Assembly: GCA_040752005.1 (NCBI GenBank)
Contig: JBFMFX010000012.1
Location: 43,400 to 107,399 of the forward strand
Length of the DNA stretch: 64,000 nt
Origin: RBG-16-66-20 sp040752005
GTDB lineage: Bacteria > Pseudomonadota > Gammaproteobacteria > Burkholderiales > SG8-39
Direction: 5' to 3'
The notes under the pieces were generated by a model. That model was not told the DNA's origin. It saw only the letters and a list, made by a program, of their open reading frames with translations, and did no database searches. Each line of letters starts with the position of its first letter. The stretch's first letter is position 1. Of this stretch, positions 56,059-64,000 are shown piece after piece. The translations under genes and the position numbers were made by a program.

Positions 56059-57354
56059 ATGCGGGGGGCGCGCTGGATTGCGCTCGCAGCGCTCGCGCTC
56101 GCCGCCGGCGCGGCGGCTGCGCAGGGCATCGCGCTCGTGGACCGCATCGTCGCGGTGGTCAACCGCGACGTGGTCACCTGGTCGGAGCTGCACAGCCGTG
56201 TCCAGGCGACCGAACGGCAGCTGCGGCGCCAGGGCACGCCGCCGCCCGACCGTCAGGTCCTGGAGCGCCAGCTCCTGGAACGCATCATTCTGGAGAAGGT
56301 GCAACTGCAGCTGGCGCAGGAGAACGGCATCCGCGTGGACGAGGTCCAGCTCGACCGCACGCTGGAGCGCATCGCCCAGGACAACGGCCTGAGCCTGGCC
56401 GAGTTCCGCCGCGCGCTGGAGCGCGACGGCGTCGCCTTCGAGCGCTTTCGCGAGGAGGTGCGCGTGCAGATTCTGCTCGCGCGGCTGCGCGAGCGCGAGG
56501 TGGACGATCGCGTCGAGGTGAGCGAGACCGAGGTGGACCTGTTCCTCGAGCAGAACCGCGCCGCCGGCGACGGTCGCACCGAATACCACCTCGCCCACAT
56601 CCTGGTGCGCCTGCCCGAGCAGGCCTCGCCCGAGCGCATCGCCGAGGCGCGCGCCAAGGCCGAGCGAGCGCGCGCCGAGGCGCTCGCCGGCGGCGACTTC
56701 GCGCGCCTCGCGGCGAGTTACTCCGACGCCGCGGACGCGCTCTCCGGCGGCGCGATGGGCTGGCGCGCCGCCGACCGACTGCCCGAGATCTTCGCCGCGG
56801 CGCTGAGGAACATGAAGCCCGGGGACGTCAGCGAGGTCCTGCGCAGCCCGGGCGGCTTTCATGTGCTCAAGCTCCTGGAGGCGCGCAGCGCCGGCGGCGA
56901 GGCGCAGGTGACGCAGACGCGGGTGCGGCACATCCTGGTGCGCACCAGTGAAACGGTGTCCGAGGCCGAGGCGCGGCGCAAGCTCGCCGATTTGCGCGAG
57001 CGCATCGTGATCGGCAAGGCGGACTTCGGCGAGCTCGCGCGCCAGCATTCGGAGGACCCGACCGCGGCGCGCGGCGGCAGCCTCGACTGGCTGTTCCCGG
57101 GCGACACGGTGCCGGAATTCGAGCGTGCGATGAACGCGCTCGCCCCGGGCGAGGTGTCCGAGCCGGTGAAGACGCCGTTCGGCTGGCACCTCATCCAGGT
57201 GCTGGAGCGCCGCACTGCCGGCCTCACCCCGGAGCGCCGGCGCCTGCAGGCGCGGCTTGCGCTGCGCGAGAGGAAGTCCGAAGAGGCGTACCAGGAGTGG
57301 CTGCGGCAGTTGCGCGACCGCGCCTACGTCGAGATCCGGCTAGAGAGCCTCTGA
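56059..57354 (+). CDS. surA: Periplasmic chaperone/peptidyl-prolyl isomerase SurA
   Basis: This 431-residue protein has a signal peptide (about 1-20, AAAAQG). The SurA N-terminal chaperone domain has VDRIVAVVNRDVVTWSEL. Two parvulin domains follow: HLAHILVRLPEQ with GGAMGWR, and VRHILVRTSE with GGSLDW and FGWHLIQVLE. It escorts outer-membrane proteins such as LptD. The stop overlaps the rsmA start by one base. Confidence 0.96.
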   Translation: MRGARWIALAALALAAGAAAAQGIALVDRIVAVVNRDVVTWSELHSRVQATERQLRRQGTPPPDRQVLERQLLERIILEKVQLQLAQENGIRVDEVQLDRTLERIAQDNGLSLAEFRRALERDGVAFERFREEVRVQILLARLREREVDDRVEVSETEVDLFLEQNRAAGDGRTEYHLAHILVRLPEQASPERIAEARAKAERARAEALAGGDFARLAASYSDAADALSGGAMGWRAADRLPEIFAAALRNMKPGDVSEVLRSPGGFHVLKLLEARSAGGEAQVTQTRVRHILVRTSETVSEAEARRKLADLRERIVIGKADFGELARQHSEDPTAARGGSLDWLFPGDTVPEFERAMNALAPGEVSEPVKTPFGWHLIQVLERRTAGLTPERRRLQARLALRERKSEEAYQEWLRQLRDRAYVEIRLESL

Positions 57355-58103
57355 TGCGGCACCGCCCGAGGAAGCGCTTCGGGCAGCATTTCCTGCACGA
57401 TCCCGCGGTGCTCGCGCGCATCGTCGCCGCGATCGCGCCGCAGCCCAATGAGCTGCTCGTCGAGATCGGGCCGGGCGAGGGCGCGCTCACGCGCCTTCTT
57501 GCCGCGCGCGCAGGGCGGCTCGTTGCAATCGAGATTGACCGCGATCTCGCCGCGCGGCTGGCGCGCGAGTTTGCGGCCGAGCGCCTGGAGCTTTACTGCG
57601 CCGACGCGCTCGACTTCGACCTTGCGCGGCTGCCCGCCGGGGCGCGCCTGGTGGGGAATCTGCCGTACCACATCTCCACGCCGCTGCTTTTTCGCGTCGC
57701 CGATCTCGGCGCACGGGTGCGGGATTGCCACTTCATGCTGCAGCGCGAGGTGGTCGAGCGCATGGTGGCGGCGCCCTCGACGCCGCAGTACGGTCGTCTG
57801 TCGGTGATGCTGCAGGCGCGCTTCGCGATGGAAAGGCTTTTCGTCGTGGCGCCGGGTGCTTTCCGGCCGCCGCCGAAGGTCGAGTCGGCGCTGGTGCGCA
57901 TGAGGCCGCTCGGCGCGCCCGAACCCCCGGCCGCCTTCGCCGCGCTGGTGCGCCGCGCCTTCAGCGCACGGCGCAAGACCCTGCGCAATGCGCTCGGGCT
58001 CGCGCCGCAGGAGCTTGCCGCGCTGGGCCTCGACCCGGCGCTGCGTCCCGAAAACCTCTCGCCGCAGGACTACCTGCGCATCGCGGCTACTTGCGCTCGA
58101 TGA
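57354..58103 (+). CDS. rsmA: 16S rRNA dimethyladenosine transferase
   Basis: This 249-residue methyltransferase has RKRFGQHFLHDPAVL, the SAM-binding VEIGPGEGALTRLL and the catalytic NLPYHISTPLLF. It dimethylates two adjacent adenines near the 16S rRNA 3' end. lptD-surA-(pdxA)-rsmA order is common; pdxA is missing here. Its end overlaps gloA convergently by 17 bases. Confidence 0.96.
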   Translation: MRHRPRKRFGQHFLHDPAVLARIVAAIAPQPNELLVEIGPGEGALTRLLAARAGRLVAIEIDRDLAARLAREFAAERLELYCADALDFDLARLPAGARLVGNLPYHISTPLLFRVADLGARVRDCHFMLQREVVERMVAAPSTPQYGRLSVMLQARFAMERLFVVAPGAFRPPPKVESALVRMRPLGAPEPPAAFAALVRRAFSARRKTLRNALGLAPQELAALGLDPALRPENLSPQDYLRIAATCAR

Positions 58104-58470
58104 ACTCGATCTTGTAGCCGTCGGGATCCTGCACGAAGGCGATGACGGTCGTTCCGCCCTTCACCGGCCCGGCCTCGCGCGTGACGGTGCCGCCCTTGGC
58201 GCGCACCGCCGCGCAGGCGGCGGCTGCGTCCGGAACCTCGATCGCGATGTGGCCGAACCCGGTGCCGAGGTCGTAGCGGTCCACGCCGTAGTTGTAGGTA
58301 AGCTCGAGCACCGCCGCTCTGTCCTCGCTGTCGTAGCCGACGAAGGCGAGCGAGTACTTCTGCTCGGGTCGGTCGGTGGTGCGCAGCAGCTTCATGCCGA
58401 GCACCTCGGTGTAGAACTTGACCGAGCGCTCGAGGTTTCCGACCCGCAGCATGGTATGAAGGATCCTCAT
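58087..58470 (-). CDS. gloA: Lactoylglutathione lyase (glyoxalase I)
   Basis: This 127-residue protein has all four metal ligands at the E. coli positions: His5, Glu56, His74 and Glu122. It converts the methylglyoxal-glutathione adduct to lactoylglutathione. It overlaps the plsC stop by 4 bp and the rsmA end on the opposite strand. Confidence 0.96.
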   Translation of the reverse strand: MRILHTMLRVGNLERSVKFYTEVLGMKLLRTTDRPEQKYSLAFVGYDSEDRAAVLELTYNYGVDRYDLGTGFGHIAIEVPDAAAACAAVRAKGGTVTREAGPVKGGTTVIAFVQDPDGYKIEFIERK

Positions 58471-59213
58471 CGCGTCCTCCGTTTTGAACCGTCAGTCTCG
58501 TCGTTCGCGGGGCACAGCTCGCGCTGCTGCGCCTCGATCCATTCCTCGGCCTCGGCGTTCACCTGCGCCGGATCGCGTCCCGCGGTCTCGATCGGCCGGC
58601 CGATGCGGAACGTCACCGTGCCCGGGCGCTTGAGGAAGGACTTGCGCGGCCACAGGAGCCCCGCGTTGTGCGCGACCGGTACCACCGGCGCGCCGGCGTG
58701 CACCGCGAGCCACGCGCCGCCCAGCCGGTAGCGGCGCCGCTCGCCGGGGGCGACGCGCGTGCCCTCGGGGAACACGATGACCCAGAACCCCTGCGCCAGG
58801 CGCTCGCGCCCGCGGCGCGCCATCTGGCGCAGCGCGCGCACGCCGCGCGCGCGGTCGATGGCGATCGGGCTCATGAGCGCCAGCCCCCAGCCGAAGAACG
58901 GGATCCAGAGCAGCTCGCGTTTGAGCACGTGCACTTGCGGCGGAAAGATCTGATTGAACGCGAGCGTCTCGTAGGCCGACTGATGCTTGGCGAGCACCAC
59001 CGCCGGACGCCGCGGCAGGTGCTCGGCGCCCTCCACCCGGTAGCGGATGCCGAGCAGCACGCGCGCAAGCGCCACCGCGATGCGGGTCCAGAACGCGATC
59101 GCGCGGTTGCGCGCGAGCGGCGGCAGCGGCGCGCAGGCGAGCGCGGCGAGCGCGTACGGCGGCGTGACGGCGAGCAGGGCGAGATAGAACAGCGCCGAGC
59201 GCAGCGCCCTCAT
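58467..59213 (-). CDS. plsC: 1-acyl-sn-glycerol-3-phosphate acyltransferase
   Basis: This 248-residue membrane-associated acyltransferase has an N-terminal hydrophobic helix. The catalytic box KHQSAYET has Glu where many homologues have Asp, a variant I believe is common in betaproteobacteria. FPEGTR is the glycerol-phosphate-binding motif. It makes phosphatidic acid. It overlaps gmhB and gloA by 4 bp. Confidence 0.92.
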   Translation of the reverse strand: MRALRSALFYLALLAVTPPYALAALACAPLPPLARNRAIAFWTRIAVALARVLLGIRYRVEGAEHLPRRPAVVLAKHQSAYETLAFNQIFPPQVHVLKRELLWIPFFGWGLALMSPIAIDRARGVRALRQMARRGRERLAQGFWVIVFPEGTRVAPGERRRYRLGGAWLAVHAGAPVVPVAHNAGLLWPRKSFLKRPGTVTFRIGRPIETAGRDPAQVNAEAEEWIEAQQRELCPANDETDGSKRRTR

Positions 59214-59743
59214 GGCGCAAGGCGCGCGGCGATCGCGGCGAGGTCCGCATAGATCTCGGTGCCGGGCGGCAGCTCGCCCGCCTCGCGCGTCTTTTTCCCC
59301 TTGCCGGTGAGCACCAGCATCGGCCGTGCACCGACGGCGGCGGCCGCCTGCAGGTCCTTGAGCGAATCGCCGACGACAGGCACGCCGGCGAGCTCGACAT
59401 TCAGCCGGCGTGCGATCTCGTGGAGCATTCCGGGCTTCGGCTTGCGGCAGGCGCAGTTCGCGTCCGCGGCGTGCGGGCAGAAGAAGATGGCGTCTATGCG
59501 CCCGCCGGCGTGCGCCACCGCGCGGTGCATCTCGGCGTGGATCGCGTTCAGCGTCGCCATGTCGAACAGGCCGCGCGCCAGACCCGACTGGTTGGTCGCC
59601 AGCACCACGCGCCAGCCGCCGTGGTTCAGGCGCGCGATCGCCTCCAGGCTTCCCGGGATCGGCTTCCACTCCGCCGGCGACTTGATGTACTGGTCGCTGT
59701 CGTAGTTGATCGTGCCGTCGCGGTCGAGAACGATCAGCTTCAC
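59210..59743 (-). CDS. gmhB: D-glycero-beta-D-manno-heptose-1,7-bisphosphate 7-phosphatase
   Basis: This 177-residue HAD phosphatase has Asp7 and Asp9 in VLDRDGTINYD, LATNQSGLARG, the zinc-binding CPHAADANCACRKPKPGML, and VGDSLKDLQAA. It acts in ADP-heptose synthesis for LPS core. It overlaps glyS and plsC by 4 bp. Confidence 0.94.
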   Translation of the reverse strand: MKLIVLDRDGTINYDSDQYIKSPAEWKPIPGSLEAIARLNHGGWRVVLATNQSGLARGLFDMATLNAIHAEMHRAVAHAGGRIDAIFFCPHAADANCACRKPKPGMLHEIARRLNVELAGVPVVGDSLKDLQAAAAVGARPMLVLTGKGKKTREAGELPPGTEIYADLAAIAARLAP

Positions 59744-61809
59744 GCGGCGAGCCTGGAGATGTCGGCGACCTCGTTGAGCAGCGCGCCCAGTCGCCGCAGC
59801 AGCGCGTGCCGGTTGGCGCGCAGGCGGGCATCGTCGGTGTTGACGCGCACGCTCTCGAAGAAGGCGTCCACCGGTCCGCGCAGGGTCGCGACCGCGGCGA
59901 GCGCTCCGGCATAGTCGCGACGCGCCATGCGCTGTGCGACGTCCGGCTCGACCGCTCGCACCGAAGCGAACAGCGATCGCTCCGCCGGGTCGGCGAGGAG
60001 CGACTCCTGCAGCGTGCTGTCGGCCAGTTCGGACTTGCGCAGGATGTTGCGGATGCGCTTGTTCGCCGCGGCGAGGCTCGCCGCCTCCGGGGCGCGGCGG
60101 AACTCCTGGACGGCGCGCACGCGGGCGAGCACCTCGTCAAGCGGCGGGCGCTTGCGGATCACGGCCTCGACGCAATCCTTGTCATGGTGCGCCGCCAGGC
60201 TGTGCCGGTAACGCTCCAGGATGAAGTCGTATACCTCGTCCGCGGCACTCGGCGAAAGCGTGCGCGGCGGAAACAGCGACGACGCATGCGCCAGGATTTC
60301 GCGCACGTCCGGAGCGCCGCGGCCGGCGGGCCGCTCGGCGGCGCCGAGCAGCTCGAAGACGCTGATGACGCCGAACGCCGCCCGACGCAGTCCGAAAGGG
60401 TCCTTCTCGCCGCTCGGCGTCTCGCCGATCCCGAACAGGCCGACGAGCATGTCCATGCGGTCGGCGAGATACAGGCAGGCGCTCACCCGGTGGCGCGGGC
60501 TCGCGAGCGACGGAAAGCGAGGGAGGTATTGCTCGCCGATCGCCTCGCAGACCGCTTCCGGCTCGCCGTCGTGGCGCGCGTAGTAGCGACCCATGATCCC
60601 CTGCAGCTCCGGAAACTCGCCCACCATGCCGGTCAGCAGATCGGCCTTGGCGAGCCAGGCGGCGCGCTCGGCGAGCGCGGCATCGGCCCCAAGCCCGCGC
60701 GCGATGTGGCCCGCGAGCAGTTGCAGGCGCTCGACGCGCTCGAGCTGGGTTCCGAGCTTCCTGTGGTACACCACGCGCGCCAGCTGCGGCACGCGCGCCT
60801 CCAGCCGCGTCCTCCGGTCCTGCTCGTAGAAGAAACGCGCATCCTCCAGGCGCGGCCGCACCACGCGCTCGTTGCCGGCGATGATGTGCCGGGGATCGGC
60901 GACGCGCATGTTGGCGACGATCAGAAAGCGCGGCAGCAGCCTTCCGGCGGCGTCGAACAGCGGAAAATACTTCTGGTTCTGCCGCATGGTGAGCACGAGG
61001 CACTCGGCAGGCACTTCCAGATAGCGCGGGTCGAACGCCCCGGCGTACACCGTCGGGTACTCGACGAGCGCGGTGACTTCGTCGAGCAGGCCTTCGTATT
61101 CGCCGAGGCTCGCGTTCAGGCGCGCGGCCTCGGTCCGAAGCTGCGCCTCGATCTCGCGCCGGCGCGCCTCGAACGAGGCGATCACCCGGCCTTCTTCCAG
61201 CAGCCTGCGCTCGTACTCCTCGGGGCTGCGCAGCACGATCTCGGCGGCGCCGAGGAAGCGGTGGCCGCGGGTGCGGTTGGTAGACGCCAGGCCGAGGACC
61301 TTCCCGGGGACGACGCGCTCGCCGTGCAGCATCACCAGGCCGTGCACCGGCCGCACGAACTCGGCCTCGCCGTCGCCCCAGCGCATGCGCTTCGGGACCG
61401 GCAGCCGGGCGAGGGCGCGCTCGACCTTGAGCGCAAGGCTCGCCTCCAGCGCGGCGCCCCGGACGATCTTGCGGCATGCGTACAGCGCGCCCTTTTCCGT
61501 TTCGACCCGCACCAGGTCGCTCACCGCGACGCCGTGCCGGCGGGCGAATCCCTCGACCGCCTGCGGCGAGGCGCTCACCGGGGGGCCCCGATGCTCGTCC
61601 GCCCGGTCGGGCGCGGCCGCACGAACCGCCGGCACGAGGACGGCGAGGCGCCGCGGGGTCGCGAACGCGCGCGCCTGGACCGCCTCGCCGACGAAGCCGT
61701 CCTGGCGCAGCTCGGCGAGCAGCGCCTCGCGCAGGCTCTCCGACATCGCGCGCAACGCCTTTGGCGGCAGCTCCTCGGTCAGGAGCTCGACGAGCAGCGG
61801 TGCTTCCAT
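59740..61809 (-). CDS. glyS: Glycyl-tRNA synthetase beta subunit
   Basis: This 689-residue protein has LLVELLTEELPPKALR at the start, FVRPVHGLVMLHG, TMRQNQKYFPLFD and the C-terminal DALR-type anticodon-binding domain. It works as alpha2beta2 with GlyQ. It starts directly after the glyQ stop. Confidence 0.97.
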   Translation of the reverse strand: MEAPLLVELLTEELPPKALRAMSESLREALLAELRQDGFVGEAVQARAFATPRRLAVLVPAVRAAAPDRADEHRGPPVSASPQAVEGFARRHGVAVSDLVRVETEKGALYACRKIVRGAALEASLALKVERALARLPVPKRMRWGDGEAEFVRPVHGLVMLHGERVVPGKVLGLASTNRTRGHRFLGAAEIVLRSPEEYERRLLEEGRVIASFEARRREIEAQLRTEAARLNASLGEYEGLLDEVTALVEYPTVYAGAFDPRYLEVPAECLVLTMRQNQKYFPLFDAAGRLLPRFLIVANMRVADPRHIIAGNERVVRPRLEDARFFYEQDRRTRLEARVPQLARVVYHRKLGTQLERVERLQLLAGHIARGLGADAALAERAAWLAKADLLTGMVGEFPELQGIMGRYYARHDGEPEAVCEAIGEQYLPRFPSLASPRHRVSACLYLADRMDMLVGLFGIGETPSGEKDPFGLRRAAFGVISVFELLGAAERPAGRGAPDVREILAHASSLFPPRTLSPSAADEVYDFILERYRHSLAAHHDKDCVEAVIRKRPPLDEVLARVRAVQEFRRAPEAASLAAANKRIRNILRKSELADSTLQESLLADPAERSLFASVRAVEPDVAQRMARRDYAGALAAVATLRGPVDAFFESVRVNTDDARLRANRHALLRRLGALLNEVADISRLAA

Positions 61810-62691
61810 CTACGCCGTCGCCCGCGCGAGCATCGGAAAGCCGAGCCGCTCGCGCGACTCGTAGTACGCCTGCGCCACCGCGCGCGCGAGCGCGCGCACG
61901 CGGGCGATGTACGTCGCGCGTTCGGTGACCGAGATCGCGCCGCGCGCATCGAGCAGGTTGAACGCGTGCGAGGCCTTGATCACCATCTCGTAGGCGGGCA
62001 GCACGCATCGCGCCTCGGCCAGGCGCTGCGCCTCGGACTCGAATTCGCCGAAGTGGCGGAACAGAATGTCGGTGTTCGCCAGCTCGAAGTTGTAACGCGA
62101 CTGCTCGACCTCGTTCTGGCGGTACACATCGCCATAGGTGACGCCCGGCGCCCATACCAGGTCGAACACCGATTCCTTGCTCTGCAGGTACATCGCCAGG
62201 CGCTCCAGACCGTAGGTGATCTCGCCGAGCACCGGGCGGCAGGGCAGGCTCCCGACTTCCTGGAAATAGGTGAACTGGGTAATCTCCATGCCGTCGAGCC
62301 ACACTTCCCAGCCGAGACCCCAGGCGCCGAGGGTGGGAGATTCCCAGTCGTCCTCGACGAACCGGATGTCGTGCTCGCGCGGATCGATGCCGAGGGCGAC
62401 CAGCGAGTCGAGGTACTGGTCCTGGATATCTGCCGGAGAGGGCTTCAACACCACCTGATACTGGTAGTAGTGCTGCAGGCGGTTCGGGTTCTCGCCGTAG
62501 CGCCCGTCCTTCGGGCGCCGCGACGGCTGCACGTACGCCGCCTTCCAGGGCTCCGGGCCGATCGCGCGCAAAAACGTCGCGGTGTGGAAGGTCCCGGCGC
62601 CGACTTCCATGTCGTAGGGTTGCAGCAGCACGCAGCCGCGGCGGTCCCAGTACTGAGAAAGGCGCAGGATGAGGCTCTGGAAGGTGTGCAT
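61810..62691 (-). CDS. glyQ: Glycyl-tRNA synthetase alpha subunit
   Basis: This 293-residue protein has FQSLILRLSQYWDRRGCVLLQPYDMEVGAGT (family opening, residues 4-34 by position), QPSRRPKDGRYGENPNR, and WLDGMEITQFTYFQ. It carries the aminoacylation site. A TAAAAT box sits 10 bases before its ATG. Confidence 0.97.
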   Translation of the reverse strand: MHTFQSLILRLSQYWDRRGCVLLQPYDMEVGAGTFHTATFLRAIGPEPWKAAYVQPSRRPKDGRYGENPNRLQHYYQYQVVLKPSPADIQDQYLDSLVALGIDPREHDIRFVEDDWESPTLGAWGLGWEVWLDGMEITQFTYFQEVGSLPCRPVLGEITYGLERLAMYLQSKESVFDLVWAPGVTYGDVYRQNEVEQSRYNFELANTDILFRHFGEFESEAQRLAEARCVLPAYEMVIKASHAFNLLDARGAISVTERATYIARVRALARAVAQAYYESRERLGFPMLARATA

Positions 62692-62700
62692 CGGCGCCCG

Positions 62701-62706
62701 ATTTTA
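62701..62706 (-). promoter_or_regulatory. glyQ: -10 box of glyQ, formed by the lnt stop codon
   Basis: On the minus strand TAAAAT begins with the lnt TAA stop (62706-62704). It lies 9 bases from the glyQ ATG, giving a leader of only a few bases. No -35 is obvious in the lnt coding sequence. Confidence 0.4.
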
Positions 62707-64000
62707 GCGAACGGCGCGCGCGCGCCGCGCGATGGCGGTCAGAATCAGCGCAGCGAGCACGATCGCCGGCGCGTCGCCGGCGACGATCCAGGGCGTGGCG
62801 CCCGCGTATCCGCGCACCTCGGCCTCGACGCGGCCGCGCGTGAACTGGGGCATGGTCGCGCGCACCGATCCGTCCGGCGCGATCGCGGCGGTGATTCCGG
62901 TGTTCGCGGCGGTGAGATGCCAGCGCCCGGCCTCCAGTGCCCGCATGCGCGCGATCTGCAGATGCTGGGCCGGTGCGAGCGAGTCGCCGAACCAGGCGAC
63001 GTTGGAGACGTTGACGAGCAGCGTCGCCTCGGGAAGCATGCGCCGGATCTCGCTGCCGAAAGCGTCCTCGTAGCAGATGTTGATCGCCACGCGCTCGCCG
63101 GCCACCGCCAGCGGGCGCTGATCCGGCCGCCCGCGCGAGAAGTCCGAAAGCGGGATGGCGAGCACGCGCACGATCCACGAAAAGCCCGGCGGCACGAATT
63201 CGCCGAAGGGCACGAGGTGCACTTTGTGATAGGCCTGCGCCGGCGAGGCCCCGAGGCTGACCACGCTGTTGTAATAGGTGCTGCCGGTGCGCGTGGGCAC
63301 GCCGAGCAGCAGGTCGCCGCGGTTTCGCTCGGCGGCGGCCCGCAGGCGCGCGAGGTAGGCGGGATCGACGCGGTCGAGAAAGCGCGGCAGCGCGGTTTCG
63401 GGCAGGACGATGAGCCGCGCGCGTGTCTCCTCGGCGAGGTGCGCATAGGTTTCGAGGATCGCCTCGTAGCGCTCCTCGCTGAACTTCGTCTCCTGCGCGA
63501 CGTTGCCCTGCAGCAGCGCGATCGAAAGCGGGGCAGCGGCGGGCCGGGTCCACTCGACCAGCCGCAACGCGTAGCCGGCGGCAAGCAGCAAGGCGAGGGC
63601 GAGGAGCGCGCTGCGCCGCGCGTGACCGCGCGCAGCGCACCAGGCGAGACCGGCGGCGGCGGCAAGCGCGAGCGATACCGCGTACACGCCGGCCAGAGGC
63701 GCAAAGCCGGCCAGGGCGTCGTCGGTCGCGGCGTAGCCAAGCGAGAGCCACGGAAAGCCGGTGAGCACCCACCCGCGCAGCCATTCGGTGAGCACCCACG
63801 CGGCCGGGAAGGCGAGCGCGGCGCGCGCAAGCGCCGGCGCGCCGCGCGCAAGTCTCGCCTCCAGCCACGCCGCCGCCGCCGGAAAGAGCGCGAGCAAGGC
63901 GCAGAAGCCGAGCGTGGCGACGGCGGCAAGCGGCGCGGGCATGCCGCCGAAGCGGTGCAGGCTCACGTAGACCCAGGACACGCCCGCGCCGAACAGGCCG
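62704..64000 (-). CDS. lnt: Apolipoprotein N-acyltransferase, N-terminus beyond window
   Basis: The frame is open to the window edge, so only the C-terminal 432 or so codons are seen. Transmembrane helices occupy the first part, beginning at VSWVYVSLHRFGG. The nitrilase-like catalytic domain follows, with Glu in VLPETALPRF, Lys in YHKVHLVPFGE and Cys in INICYEDAFG. A final helix lies near the C-terminus. It adds the third acyl chain to lipoproteins in the inner membrane. Confidence 0.95.
   Translation of the reverse strand, partial: GLFGAGVSWVYVSLHRFGGMPAPLAAVATLGFCALLALFPAAAAWLEARLARGAPALARAALAFPAAWVLTEWLRGWVLTGFPWLSLGYAATDDALAGFAPLAGVYAVSLALAAAAGLAWCAARGHARRSALLALALLLAAGYALRLVEWTRPAAAPLSIALLQGNVAQETKFSEERYEAILETYAHLAEETRARLIVLPETALPRFLDRVDPAYLARLRAAAERNRGDLLLGVPTRTGSTYYNSVVSLGASPAQAYHKVHLVPFGEFVPPGFSWIVRVLAIPLSDFSRGRPDQRPLAVAGERVAINICYEDAFGSEIRRMLPEATLLVNVSNVAWFGDSLAPAQHLQIARMRALEAGRWHLTAANTGITAAIAPDGSVRATMPQFTRGRVEAEVRGYAGATPWIVAGDAPAIVLAALILTAIARRARAVR

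Noticed and set aside
60182..63868. Very long open frame (over 1200 codons) on the minus strand across glyS, glyQ and lnt
   Set aside because: It is out of frame with three clear genes on the same strand, is Arg/Ala-rich with no domain pattern, and is explained by the scarcity of stop codons at this GC content.

Overview
The window is a contiguous piece of a very GC-rich (about 70% by eye) bacterial chromosome. Gene content and order point to a betaproteobacterium: folB/plsY/tsaD/rpsU/yqeY/dnaG/rpoD followed by a CAU tRNA, ubiA near ubiD, argH-algZR-hemCDXY, dusB-fis-purH-purD-hemF, amgK-murU beside lptD-surA-rsmA, and gmhB-plsC next to glyQS and lnt. I cannot name a genus. Both ends cut genes: a TRAP permease on the left and lnt on the right. 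I see no insertion sequence, prophage, CRISPR array or integrase other than the housekeeping XerD.

Layout. 0-5.95 kb: 3' part of a TRAP-type permease with a fumarate-reductase-like flavoprotein, a dienelactone hydrolase, an Ldh2-type oxidoreductase, xerD and a YbaK-type deacylase. 5.95-13.9 kb: folB, plsY, panE, tsaD and the macromolecular-synthesis cluster rpsU-yqeY-dnaG-rpoD. 13.9-16.6 kb: tRNA-Ile2(CAU), a SapC-family gene running antisense into that tRNA, tRNA-Ala(CGC), and a minus-strand trio (TPR protein, DUF2237, DUF3014). 16.6-23.1 kb: ridA, recG, ubiA, a small unknown gene, ubiD, and dacB on the other strand. 23.1-25.3 kb: groESL with an overlapping sigma70 promoter and CIRCE operator.

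25.3-32.6 kb is the most accessory-looking part and is devoted to signalling: an OmpR-type regulator, tRNA-Phe, a PAS-PAS-LuxR regulator, and an operon of a sensor kinase, a single-domain receiver and a REC-PAS-GAF-GGDEF-EAL protein. 32.6-36.1 kb: hemA-prfA-prmC-grxD. 36.1-38.8 kb (minus): argH with an overlapping Ser/Thr kinase that carries a cyclic-nucleotide-binding-like domain. 38.9-44.6 kb: algZ/algR-type pair with hemC-hemD-hemX-hemY. 44.6-49.6 kb (minus): dusB-fis-purH-purD-hemF. 49.7-53.8 kb (minus): amgK-murU-pepP-ubiH. 53.8-58.1 kb: lptD-surA-rsmA. 58.1-64 kb (minus): lnt-glyQ-glyS-gmhB-plsC-gloA.

The genes support heme synthesis (hemA, C, D, X, Y, F), ubiquinone synthesis (ubiA, ubiD, ubiH), outer-membrane biogenesis (lptD, surA, gmhB, lnt), peptidoglycan recycling (amgK, murU) and core replication, transcription and translation. 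Genes are tightly packed, with many 1-8 bp overlaps. Several promoters look like a lone TANAAT box placed so close to the start codon that transcripts would be nearly leaderless. Three of these boxes begin with the stop codon of the preceding gene. No wholly new multigene system is evident. The best leads are the signalling operon, the kinase fused to a nucleotide-binding domain, the sapC/tRNA overlap and the small protein between ubiA and ubiD.
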